Shown here: in pieces, positions 9,528 through 17,584 of the stretch | Position numbering within the stretch: the first letter of the stretch is position 1 | How the letters are laid out: each line of letters opens with the position of its first letter | Source: Achromobacter deleyi | Lineage (GTDB): Bacteria; Pseudomonadota; Gammaproteobacteria; Burkholderiales; Burkholderiaceae_B | Assembly: GCF_016127315.1 (NCBI RefSeq) | Contig: NZ_CP065997.1 | Coordinates: forward strand, 2,976,001 to 3,040,000 | DNA: 64,000 bases | Direction of reading: 5' to 3' | Made by a program: the position numbers and the translations under genes | The notes under the pieces: model-generated | What the model saw: only the letters and a program-made list of their open reading frames with translations | The model's database searches: none | Told to the model about the DNA's origin: nothing

Positions 9528-12500
9528 GTGTTCGATACCGTCCTGATCGCCAACCGTGGCGAAATCGCCGTCCGCGCCATCCGTACCCTGAAACGCCTGG
9601 GCATCCGCAGCGTTGCCGTGTATTCCGATCCCGACCGCAACGCGGCCCATGTGCGCGAGGCCGACGTGGCCGTGGCGCTGGGCGGCGAGAAGGCCGTCGA
9701 CAGCTATCTGCGCACCGACCTGCTGCTGGCGGCCGCGCGCGAGCATGGCGCCCAGGCCATCTACCCCGGCTATGGCTTCCTGTCGGAAAGCGCCGAGTTC
9801 GCCGAAGCGTGCGAGGCCGCCGGCATCGCCTTCGTCGGCCCCACGCCGTTGCAGATCCGCGAGTTCGGCCTGAAGCACCGTTCGCGCGAACTGGCGGCCG
9901 AAGCCGGCGTGCCGATGACCCCTGGCACGGGCCTGCTGGCCAGCCTGGGCGAGGCGCTGACGCAGGCCGAGCGCATCGGCTATCCGGTGATGCTCAAGAG
10001 CACCGCGGGCGGCGGCGGCATCGGCCTGTCGCGTTGCGACAACGAGGCCGAGCTGACGGTGGCGTTCGACAGCGTGCAGCGCATGGGCGAGCATTTCTTC
10101 CGCGACGGCGGCGCGTTCATCGAGCGCTATGTGGACAACGCCCGCCACGTCGAGGTGCAGATCTTCGGCGACGGCGCCGGCCGCGTGCTGGCGCTGGGCG
10201 AGCGCGACTGCTCGGTGCAGCGGCGCAACCAGAAGGTGATCGAGGAAACGCCCGCGCCGCACCTGCCGGCCGCGACCCGCGCGGCGCTGCTGGCGGCGGC
10301 GGTCAAGCTGGGCGAGTCGGTGGCCTACCGCTCGGCCGGCACGGTCGAATTCATCTACGATCCGGCGCGCGACAGCTTCTACTTCCTGGAGGTCAATACC
10401 CGCCTGCAGGTGGAGCACCCGGTGACCGAGGCGGTGACCGGGCTGGACCTGATCGAATGCATGCTGCGCGTGGCGGCGGGCGAACCGTTGGACCTGGCCG
10501 CGATGTCGCGCGCGCCGCAAGGCGCATCGATCGAGGTGCGGCTGTACGCCGAGGATCCGCTGCGCCAGTTCCAGCCGTCGCCCGGCGTGCTGACCGAGGT
10601 GCATTTTCCGGCCGGCGTGCGGCTCGATGGCTGGGTCGAGACGGGCACCGAGGTGCCGGCGTTCTACGACCCGATGCTGGCCAAGCTGATCGTGCACGCC
10701 GACACTCGCGAGGCCGCGCTCGACAAGCTGGCCGATGCGCTCGCGCACACCCGCCTGCACGGCATCGCCACCAACCTCGATTACCTGCGCCAGATCGTGG
10801 CCGACGCGCGCTTTCGCGCCGGGCAGCTGTCGACGCGCTTCCTGGAAGGCTTCACCTACCGGCCCGCGGCCATCGAGGTGCTGGAGGCCGGCACCTACAC
10901 CAGCGTGCAGGACTACCCGGGCCGCACCGGCTATTGGGACATCGGCGTGCCGCCGTCGGGGCCGATGGACGACTACGCCTTCCGCCTGGCCAACCGTATC
11001 GTCGGCAACGCGCCCGACGCCGCCGGCATCGAGGCCACGCTGGTCGGGCCGACGCTGCGCTTTCATGGCGACGCCATCGTCGCGCTGACCGGCGCCGAGT
11101 GCGCCGCCACGCTCGATGGCGAACCGGTGCCGATGTGGCGGCCGGTCACGGTGCGCTCGGGCCAGGTGCTGGCCACGGGCCGGGCGCTGTCCGGCTGCCG
11201 CACCTACCTGGCGGTGCGCAACGGGCTGGACGTGCCGGTCTACCTGGGCAGCCGCTCGACCTTCGCGCTGGGCCAGTTCGGCGGCCATGCCGGGCGCACG
11301 CTGCGGGTCGGCGACATGCTGCCGCTGGTGCGTCCCGACCTGCCAGCCGCCAATGCCGAGCCGCCCGTGAGCGCGCCGCAGGCGGCGCCGGCCGAATTGA
11401 TCCCGGCCTATGGCAACACCTGGGAGATCGGCGTGCTGTACGGCCCGCATGGCGCGCCGGACTTCTTCCGTCCCGAAGCCATCGAGGCCTTCTTCGCCGC
11501 CGACTGGGAGGTGCACTACAACTCCAACCGCCTTGGCGTGCGGCTGACGGGCCCCAAACCGACCTGGGCGCGCGAGAACGGCGGCGAGGCCGGCCTGCAT
11601 CCGTCCAACATCCATGACTGCGAATACGCCATCGGCAGCATCAACTTCACCGGCGACAGCCCGGTGATCCTGACGCGTGATGGCCCGAGCCTGGGCGGTT
11701 TCGTCTGCCCGGTGACGATCGCGCGCGCCGAGCTGTGGAAGGTGGGGCAGGTCAAGCCGGGCGACCGCATCCGCTTCGTGCGCATCGACTACGCCGAGGC
11801 GGTGGCGCGCGAGGCGGCGCAGGATAGCAGCGTGGCGAGGCTGCAGGCGGTGGCGCCGCGGGCCACCGCGCCGGCCGCGCCGCCCGCCACGGCCTCCGAA
11901 ACCATCATCGCCGCGCTGCCGGCGACAGGCAGCCGCCCGTCGGTGTCGTACCGCCAGGCGGGCGACGGCTACCTGCTGCTGGAGTACGGCGACAACGTGC
12001 TCGACCTGGCGCTGCGCATGCGCATCCACCTGTTGATGGAAGCGCTGGCCGCGCAGCCGATCGACGGCGTGCGCGAGCTGTCGCCGGGCGTGCGCTCGCT
12101 GCAGATCCGCTACGACAGCCGCGTGATCCTGCAGCAGGCGCTGATCGCGCGGCTGCTGGAAATCGAATCGCAACTGGCCGACGTGGCGACGCTGAAAGTG
12201 CCGACCCGCGTGGTCTACCTGCCCATGGCGTTCGAGGACTCGGCCACGCTGGGCGCAGTGCAGCGCTACCAGGAAACCGTGCGCGCCAGCGCGCCGTGGC
12301 TGCCGAACAATGTCGACTTCATCCAGCGCATCAATGGCCTGGCCAGCCGCGAGGACGTGCGCCGCATCGTGTTCGACGCCAGCTATCTCATCATGGGCCT
12401 GGGCGATGTCTACCTGGGCGCGCCGTGCGCGGTGCCGATCGACCCGCGCCACCGCCTGCTGACGTCCAAGTACAACCCGGCGCGCACCTTCACGGCCGAG

Positions 12501-13163
12501 GGCACGGTGGGCATCGGCGGCGTCTACATGTGCATCTACGGCATGGACTCGCCCGGCGGCTACCAGCTGGTGGGCCGCACGCTGCCGATCTGGAACAAGT
12601 TCCTGAAGAACCCGGTGTTCCAGGATGGCAAGCCGTGGCTGCTGCGCTTTTTCGACCAGGTGCGCTTCTATCCGGTGAGCGAGGCCGAGCTGGATACGCT
12701 GCGCGAGGATTTCCGCGAAGGCCGCGCCACGGTGCGGATCGAGGAGGAGGTGTTCGACTTCGCCGCGCACCAGCGCTTCCTGGCCGGCGAGGCCGATAGC
12801 ATCGGCGCGTTCCAGGCGCGCCAGAAGACGGCGTTCGACGCCGAGGTGGCGCTGTGGAAGCACGAGGACGTGGCGGTGGCGCCGGTCGAGGCCGCGCCCG
12901 AAACCGAGACCGCGCTGCGCGAGGGCGAACGGCTGGTCAGCGCCGACATGTGCGGCAATGTCTGGAAGATCCCGGTGCAGGTGGGCCAGAGCGTGGCGGC
13001 CGGCGACACGCTGGTGGTGGTGGAAGCCATGAAGATGGAGCTGTCGGTGATCGCGCCGGTGTCGGGCACGGTGACGGCGATCCGCTGCGTGCCGGGCAAG
13101 CCGGTGAATGCCGGCGACGCGCTGCTGGTGCTGGCCGAGGACGCCACGTGCCCCGTGACCTGA
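9528..13163 (+). CDS. uca: Urea carboxylase
   Basis: ATP- and biotin-dependent enzyme that carboxylates urea to allophanate. It has about 1211 residues: biotin carboxylase with an ATP-grasp domain (residues 1-450; Gly-rich KSTAGGGGIGL), a KipI/KipA-like carboxyltransferase region (about 460-1060), and a C-terminal biotinyl domain with EAMKMEL (biotinyl Lys near 1169). I chose the GTG at 9528 because GGGAG lies 8 bases upstream and the protein then begins FDTVLIANRGEIAVRAIR as in the family. An in-frame ATG at 9501, overlapping the previous stop, has no ribosome site. No guanidine-carboxylase partner genes (CgdAB) are present, so urea is the likely substrate. Confidence 0.94.
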   Translation: MFDTVLIANRGEIAVRAIRTLKRLGIRSVAVYSDPDRNAAHVREADVAVALGGEKAVDSYLRTDLLLAAAREHGAQAIYPGYGFLSESAEFAEACEAAGIAFVGPTPLQIREFGLKHRSRELAAEAGVPMTPGTGLLASLGEALTQAERIGYPVMLKSTAGGGGIGLSRCDNEAELTVAFDSVQRMGEHFFRDGGAFIERYVDNARHVEVQIFGDGAGRVLALGERDCSVQRRNQKVIEETPAPHLPAATRAALLAAAVKLGESVAYRSAGTVEFIYDPARDSFYFLEVNTRLQVEHPVTEAVTGLDLIECMLRVAAGEPLDLAAMSRAPQGASIEVRLYAEDPLRQFQPSPGVLTEVHFPAGVRLDGWVETGTEVPAFYDPMLAKLIVHADTREAALDKLADALAHTRLHGIATNLDYLRQIVADARFRAGQLSTRFLEGFTYRPAAIEVLEAGTYTSVQDYPGRTGYWDIGVPPSGPMDDYAFRLANRIVGNAPDAAGIEATLVGPTLRFHGDAIVALTGAECAATLDGEPVPMWRPVTVRSGQVLATGRALSGCRTYLAVRNGLDVPVYLGSRSTFALGQFGGHAGRTLRVGDMLPLVRPDLPAANAEPPVSAPQAAPAELIPAYGNTWEIGVLYGPHGAPDFFRPEAIEAFFAADWEVHYNSNRLGVRLTGPKPTWARENGGEAGLHPSNIHDCEYAIGSINFTGDSPVILTRDGPSLGGFVCPVTIARAELWKVGQVKPGDRIRFVRIDYAEAVAREAAQDSSVARLQAVAPRATAPAAPPATASETIIAALPATGSRPSVSYRQAGDGYLLLEYGDNVLDLALRMRIHLLMEALAAQPIDGVRELSPGVRSLQIRYDSRVILQQALIARLLEIESQLADVATLKVPTRVVYLPMAFEDSATLGAVQRYQETVRASAPWLPNNVDFIQRINGLASREDVRRIVFDASYLIMGLGDVYLGAPCAVPIDPRHRLLTSKYNPARTFTAEGTVGIGGVYMCIYGMDSPGGYQLVGRTLPIWNKFLKNPVFQDGKPWLLRFFDQVRFYPVSEAELDTLREDFREGRATVRIEEEVFDFAAHQRFLAGEADSIGAFQARQKTAFDAEVALWKHEDVAVAPVEAAPETETALREGERLVSADMCGNVWKIPVQVGQSVAAGDTLVVVEAMKMELSVIAPVSGTVTAIRCVPGKPVNAGDALLVLAEDATCPVT

Positions 13164-13168
13164 GCCTC

Positions 13169-13887
13169 ATGCGCGATCCGGTGCGCATCGGCCCGTCGCT
13201 GCGGCAGGCGCCGGCGCTCGCGGGGTCGCTGGCGGAGCAGGTCTACCAGCGCATCAAGGACGAGCTGTTCGACTTCCGCCTGCTGCCGGGGGATCGCTTC
13301 ACGGAAGCGGAGCTGGCGTTGCGGCTGGGGGTGAGCCGCACGCCGGTGCGGCTGGGCCTGGCGCGGCTGGAGCGCGAGGGCTTCGTGCTGCCCAGTCCGC
13401 GCAGCGGCTGGCAGGTGCGGCCGTTCGATTTCGAGCGCTTCGAGGCGCTGTACGACGTGCGGGTGGTGCTGGAGCTGGCGGCGGTGGAACGGCTGTGCGC
13501 GCGTGAGCAGATGGATGAGCGCGGGCTGCTGGGGGCGCTGGCGGATGTGTGGCTGGTGCCGCCGGCGCAGCGGATCCTGGATGGGCGGATGGTGGCGGAG
13601 CTGGACGAGGCGTTTCACTGCTCACTGGTGGAGGCGGCGGGGAATGCGGAAATGGCGTTGATCCACCGGGAGGTGACGGAGAAGATCCGGATCGTGCGGA
13701 GGCTGGATTTCACCAAGGAGTTTCGGGTGGATGCGACGTATGAGGAGCATGGGGCGATCTTGCGGGCGGTGCTTGGGCGGCGGGGGGAGGCGGCGGGGGG
13801 ATGTTGCGGGGGCATATTGAGATTAGCAAGGCTGAGGTTAGGAAGATTACGTTGCATATGTTGCATGTGGCTAGAGAGGGTTCTTAA
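13169..13887 (+). pseudogene. GntR-family regulator (FCD subfamily), frameshifted near the 3' end
   Basis: Starts at ATG 13169, 5 bp after the urea carboxylase stop. A winged helix (about residues 18-88; RLGVSRTPVRLGLARLEREG) is followed by an FCD ligand domain. At residue 210 the frame meets a six-G run (13795-13800). Adding one base there restores a normal FCD end: MLRGHIEISKAEVRKITLHM, then LHVAREGS and a stop at 13885-13887, total about 239 residues, the usual family length. As written, the frame instead runs to 14317 through an intergenic repeat. Probable role: local repressor of the urea operon through 7644-7655. Whether this is a real mutation or an assembly error cannot be told here. 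Confidence 0.75.
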
Positions 13888-13890
13888 GGC

Positions 13891-14181
13891 GCGTTGGGGC
13901 GAGGCTGCGGGGCGGGTGCGGGGCTACGATTGCGGTCCGGAGCGTTCGCTCCGGACTGCCCCATCCTCAACCTCGTCCGCCTTCGGCTCCCTACGGTTTC
14001 CGTCGGGCGCATCTACACGCCCCGCACCCGCCCCGCAGCCTCGCCCCAACGCTCGTGCGTCTCCATGCGGCGGATGGCGGGGAGAACGGTTTGCTTGGCG
14101 TTTTGCTCAGCGTCGGGGTGGGGCGGAGGAGTTTGCGGGGCCCGCCAGAAACGGCTGCGTGGGCAGCCGTTTCTGGCATAC
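13891..14181 (+). repeat. Large paired-hairpin intergenic element, copy 1
   Basis: Module A: two perfectly complementary 34-bp arms (13891-13924 and 14019-14052) enclose a 94-bp core that contains the hairpin GTCCGGAGCG-TT-CGCTCCGGAC. Module B: conserved GTTTGCGGGGCCCG, then a 14-bp perfect stem with a GTGG loop (14145-14176), ending GGCATAC. The core matches the cores at 54930-55031 and, inverted, 55568-55665. It begins 3 bp after the repaired gntR stop. Short open frames across it are repeat translations, not genes. Nothing else is seen in the 361-bp gap to 14248. Confidence 0.85.
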
Positions 14182-14248
14182 ATCGTGTGGGGCGTCGGGG
14201 CGGTGGTCGCTGCGCGTGGTGGCTGCGATGGGGGGGCCCTCGCTCGGG

Positions 14249-15063
14249 TCAGCCTTGCAGCTGTTTGTAGACTTCTTCGGAGAGGCGTTGGAGTTCTTCG
14301 CGGCTGATGGCGCCTGAAAGGGCGTAGCCGAATTGGCCTTCGACCCAGTAGAAGACGCGGACGGGGCCTTCCTGGGTGAATTGGAAGGCGGTCTGGCCGC
14401 CGGCGGCTTCGCGGGTGACGTAGAGGGTCAGGCGTTGGCCGTCGGGGGCGCCGTACATGAAGAGGGCGACGGGGCCGCTGCCGCCGGGCAGCAGGCGGCC
14501 GCCGACGAGGTCGTAGCCGGCGTGGGTCAGGGAGGGGGCGCGCACGGGGGCGCCCAGGCGCTTGGTGAGCCAGGTGACCAGGGCCTTTTCGTTGTCGCCG
14601 CTGACTTCGACGGGGCGGCCCATGTCGGGGGCGTAGACGGCGTGGGCGATGGCGGCGCGTTGGGCGTAGCCGCCGGCGGCGCGGTCGGGGGCGGCGGTGG
14701 CCAATACGGTTTGCAGGTGGCGGGCGTCCAGGGCGCCGCGCGCCAGCCAGGCGCTGCTGGCGCTGATGGCGGCGATGGCGACGCCGGCGGCCAGGGCGCG
14801 CCAGGGCAGGCGGCGCGCGGGGGCGAGAGCGGCAGGCGCAGGGGCAGGGGTTCGTCCAGCACCGGGTCGAGCAGGGCGTGCAGGGCGCGGCGCTGGGCCT
14901 GCCAGGCGTGGACGCGGGCCAGATCCTGCGGGTGGGCGGCGAGGAAGGCGTCGACCTCGGCGTGGCGGCCGGGCGGCAGCTGGCCGTCGGCGTAGGCGTG
15001 CAGGTCGGCTTCGGTGATCGGGTTGCCGGCGGTCGGGACGGCGTGGAGGCGTTTGTCGTTCAT
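14249..15063 (-). pseudogene. Anti-sigma factor, frameshifted in the middle
   Basis: The ATG at 15063 opens a cytoplasmic domain typical of ECF anti-sigma proteins (ITEADLHAYADGQLPPGR, then EVDAFLAAHP). After about 80 residues the frame breaks at a five-G run on the plus strand (14819-14823). One added base restores RRLPWRALAAGVAIAAISAS (a membrane helix) and a periplasmic domain ending VYKQLQG at 14249, about 271 residues in total. It starts 1 bp after the sigma factor stop. The expected role is to hold the sigma factor at the membrane. If the shift is real, the membrane and periplasmic parts are lost and the sigma factor may be free. Confidence 0.75.
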
Positions 15064-15064
15064 G

Positions 15065-15577
15065 TCATTTCACGCGATGGAGCCGGCTGGCGGGTTCCTG
15101 GCCTTGCATCAGGGCGCCCAGCCGTTCGCGGGCGCGCGACAGGCGCGACATGACCGTGCCGATCGGCACGCCCAGCACCTGCGCGGTTTCCTGGTACGAC
15201 AGGTCTTCCACGCACACCAGCAGCAGCACTTCGCGCTGCTCGGCCGGCAGGCCTTGCAGGCAGCGGTCCAGGTCGCGCACCTCCAGGTGGTCGGTCTGCG
15301 TGGCGCGCACCGGCACGTCGGGCAGGTCGCCCGCGCCGGCCTGTTCGGCCTGCCGGTGGTTGGCGCGCACGCCGTCGATGAAATGGTTATGCATGATGCC
15401 GAACATCCAGGCCCGCAGCTCGCCGCGGCGCTGCCAGCGCGAATAGCGGCTCCAGGCGCGTTCGAGCGTGTCCTGCACCAGGTCGTCGGCCCGGTGCGGG
15501 TCGCCCGTCAGCCCGCGGGCGTAGCGCCGCAGGCTGGGGATGCAAGCCAGGATCGCGGCTTCGTCGTCGGCGCGCAT
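15065..15577 (-). CDS. ECF-family RNA polymerase sigma factor
   Basis: Sigma factor of 170 residues with region 2 (RADDLVQDTLERAWSRYSRW, then ELRAWMFGIMHNHFID) and region 4 (LPAEQREVLLLVCVEDLSYQ and IGTVMSRLSRARERL as the promoter-reading helix). It lies between a small secreted protein and its anti-sigma gene in one operon (30 bp and 1 bp gaps). A likely self-recognised promoter lies at 16019-16044. The stress it answers is unknown. Confidence 0.93.
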   Translation of the reverse strand: MRADDEAAILACIPSLRRYARGLTGDPHRADDLVQDTLERAWSRYSRWQRRGELRAWMFGIMHNHFIDGVRANHRQAEQAGAGDLPDVPVRATQTDHLEVRDLDRCLQGLPAEQREVLLLVCVEDLSYQETAQVLGVPIGTVMSRLSRARERLGALMQGQEPASRLHRVK

Positions 15578-15607
15578 GGTCGGGCGTGGATGGGCGGCGC
15601 GGCCGGA

Positions 15608-15976
15608 TCAGGGCTTGATGACGTGCCAGACGTCCTTGAAGTTGTCGCCGGTCTTGTCGCCCGGCTTGGCGTCCTTGGCATACAGGTAGACCGGCTTGCC
15701 CTTGTAGGCCCATTGCTTGGAACCGTCGTCGCGGGTGATGATGCTGAGGTCGCCCGAGGCCTTGGCGTCGGCGGCGGCGGTGACCGGGGGCCAGATCTTG
15801 GCGCACTGGTCGTTGCAGGCGCTCTTGCCGCCCGCATCCTTGTCGAAGGTGTACAGGGTCATGCCGGCGCTGTTGACCAGGACGCCGTCCTGGGTCTTGA
15901 CGGCCTGGGCGTGGGCGCCGGCCGAGAACAGGGCGGCGGAGGAGAGAACCAGGGCTGCGGCGATTTGAGTACGCAT
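15608..15976 (-). CDS. Secreted COG4315 repeat protein
   Basis: Protein of 122 residues with a clear Sec signal (residues 1-23, ending AHAQA). The mature part has two copies of the YxxxxD-type block typical of COG4315 / Lipoprotein_15: GMTLYTFDKD with CNDQCAKIWPP, then KPVYLYAKDAKPGD with DVWHV. No lipobox cysteine is seen, so it is probably periplasmic. It is the first gene of the sigma/anti-sigma operon, as often found for this family. The function is not known; redox or oxidative stress roles have been suggested for relatives. Confidence 0.85.
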   Translation of the reverse strand: MRTQIAAALVLSSAALFSAGAHAQAVKTQDGVLVNSAGMTLYTFDKDAGGKSACNDQCAKIWPPVTAAADAKASGDLSIITRDDGSKQWAYKGKPVYLYAKDAKPGDKTGDNFKDVWHVIKP

Positions 15977-16018
15977 GTCGTGCCTCGTAGATGGGAAAGT
16001 GGGGGACTGCCCTCTACA

Positions 16019-16044
16019 GACGCCGGGCGAAACGGGAATATTCC
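16019..16044 (-). promoter_or_regulatory. Putative ECF sigma promoter of the COG4315-sigma-anti-sigma operon
   Basis: On the minus strand GGAATA (16044-16039) is followed after 16 bases by CGTC (16022-16019), the layout of ECF promoters (GGAA at -35, CGTC/CGTT at -10). The start would lie near 16012, about 36 bases upstream of the ATG at 15976. It suggests that the operon is driven by its own sigma factor. The GGAATATTCC around the -35 is also a palindrome. Confidence 0.45.
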
Positions 16045-16123
16045 GCCGCGGGACAAAAAAAGTGGAGGGCCGGGGATGACGATCCAGCCGAGCCTCGCGC
16101 GGGCCCCTTGCGACGGGCCGCCG

Positions 16124-16588
16124 TCAGGCGTGGCCGCGGGGGTGCGGGGCGGGTTCGTAGCGCATTTCTATTTCCAGGGCGGTCTCCTCCACGGGGGTGA
16201 AGCCCAGCGACTCGTAGAGCCGGCGGGCGGGGTTGCCCTTCAGGACGGACAGGGTGACCGGGGCGCCTTCGTCGTCCGCCTGCCGCAGCAGGCCCGCCAG
16301 CAGGCGCCGGCCCAGCCCCTGGCCCTGGAAGGCCGGGTCGATCTGGATCTGCACGACGCGCCAGCCGGCCGGGTCGCGGAAGGTCTTGAACAGGCCGGCC
16401 GGGCGGCCGTGCAGCCAGACGATCTGGGCGTCGTCGAAGTGGTGGCGGATGCGCGCCAGGTGATGCGCGTCGTCCTGCGGCGCGCCGGCGCGGGCCAGGT
16501 GTTCGGTCATGGTCGCCTTGCGCAGCGACAGCAGGAACGGCAGGTCGTCTTCGGTGGCGGCTTGCAGCGCCAGGGAATGGGGGCTCAT
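16124..16588 (-). CDS. GNAT family N-acetyltransferase
   Basis: Protein of 154 residues with the acetyl-CoA binding block IDPAFQGQGLGRRLL at about residues 83-97 and a C-terminal NPARRLYESLGFTPVEE block, both standard for GNAT enzymes. The substrate is unknown. The start ATG at 16588 overlaps the end of the LysR gene by 4 bp, so the two are likely cotranscribed. The 147-bp gap to the COG4315 gene carries the ECF-type promoter. Confidence 0.88.
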   Translation of the reverse strand: MSPHSLALQAATEDDLPFLLSLRKATMTEHLARAGAPQDDAHHLARIRHHFDDAQIVWLHGRPAGLFKTFRDPAGWRVVQIQIDPAFQGQGLGRRLLAGLLRQADDEGAPVTLSVLKGNPARRLYESLGFTPVEETALEIEMRYEPAPHPRGHA

Positions 16589-17523
16589 GGTGCGGCTTCA
16601 GGTTGCTTGAGGGGACCACGCTTGGCGCTTTTGCCGGCCTGGTGGATGAGGTTATAGAGCTGTTGCGCCGCTGGCGCCAGGGGGCGGCCCCTGCGCGAGA
16701 TCAAACCCAGGCTGCGGGTGACGCGCGGATGCTCCAGCTTGATGCCCGCCAGGGTGGGGTGGCCGGCCGGCGGCATCGCTAGCTGGGGCACCGCCGCCAC
16801 GCCCAGGCCGGCTTCCACCAGGCCCAGCAGGGTCATGACGTGGCTGACCTCGAAGGCGCTGACGGTGCGCTTGCCGCTCTTGGCCAGGGCGTCGTCGATC
16901 AGCAGGCGGTTGCCGCTTTCCTTGGCCACGGTCATGAAGCGTTCCTGCGACAGCTCCTCCCACGATACGCTGCGGCGCGCGGCCAGCGGATGGTCGCGGT
17001 GCACCGCCAGCACGAAGTCCTCGCGCAGCACCGCCTTGAAATCCACGTCCGGCTCCTGGGTGCCAAAAAAGCTGATGCCGAAGTCGGCGCGGCCGGTGAC
17101 CACGCTGTTGAGCACGGTGTGGGCGGTCTCGTCGATGATGCGGACCCGTATCCGCGGAAAGCGCTCGGCGTAGTCGTGAATGATGGCGGGCAGGAAGTAA
17201 TAGGCCACCGACGGCACGCAGGCCACGGTCACCAGCCCGCCGCGCTGCGCCGCCAGGTCGCCGATGCTGAGCACCGCGCGCTCCAGTTCGTCGATGGCGC
17301 CGCGGGCCCGCTCCAGGAAGATGCGGCCGACGTGGGTCAGGGACACCCGGCGGGTGGTGCGTTCCAGCAGGCGCGCGCCCAGCAGGTCCTCCAGCTTGTC
17401 GATGCGGCGGCTCAGCGCCGGCTGCGACAGGTTCAGGTCTTCGGCCGCGGCGCGGAAACTGGCGCGTTCGGCCACGGCCACGAAGGCCTGCAATTCCTGC
17501 AAATCGAAATTGATGCGTGCCAT
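16585..17523 (-). CDS. LysR-family transcriptional regulator
   Basis: 312 residues: an N-terminal winged helix (FVAVAERASFRAAAEDLNLS, then QPALSRRIDKLEDLLGARL) and a LysR substrate-binding domain of the CynR/BenM type. It is divergent from the PrpF/GalD-like gene across a 52-67 bp AT-rich gap (17524-17584), so it probably controls that gene and itself. The inducer may be a carboxylate related to the isomerase substrate; this is inferred from position only. Confidence 0.9.
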   Translation of the reverse strand: MARINFDLQELQAFVAVAERASFRAAAEDLNLSQPALSRRIDKLEDLLGARLLERTTRRVSLTHVGRIFLERARGAIDELERAVLSIGDLAAQRGGLVTVACVPSVAYYFLPAIIHDYAERFPRIRVRIIDETAHTVLNSVVTGRADFGISFFGTQEPDVDFKAVLREDFVLAVHRDHPLAARRSVSWEELSQERFMTVAKESGNRLLIDDALAKSGKRTVSAFEVSHVMTLLGLVEAGLGVAAVPQLAMPPAGHPTLAGIKLEHPRVTRSLGLISRRGRPLAPAAQQLYNLIHQAGKSAKRGPLKQPEAAP

Positions 17524-17584
17524 GCATTAATCCATCCGTAAGTTGCAATTCAAATAATAGCCGCGCCGTCGCAGAATGCACCGC

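Noticed and set aside
13894..14317. Several open frames across repeat copy 1 and its flank
   Set aside because: They translate the repeat; similar peptides such as SGAFAPDCP or SGANAPDRN appear from the other copies, with no start signals or family features.
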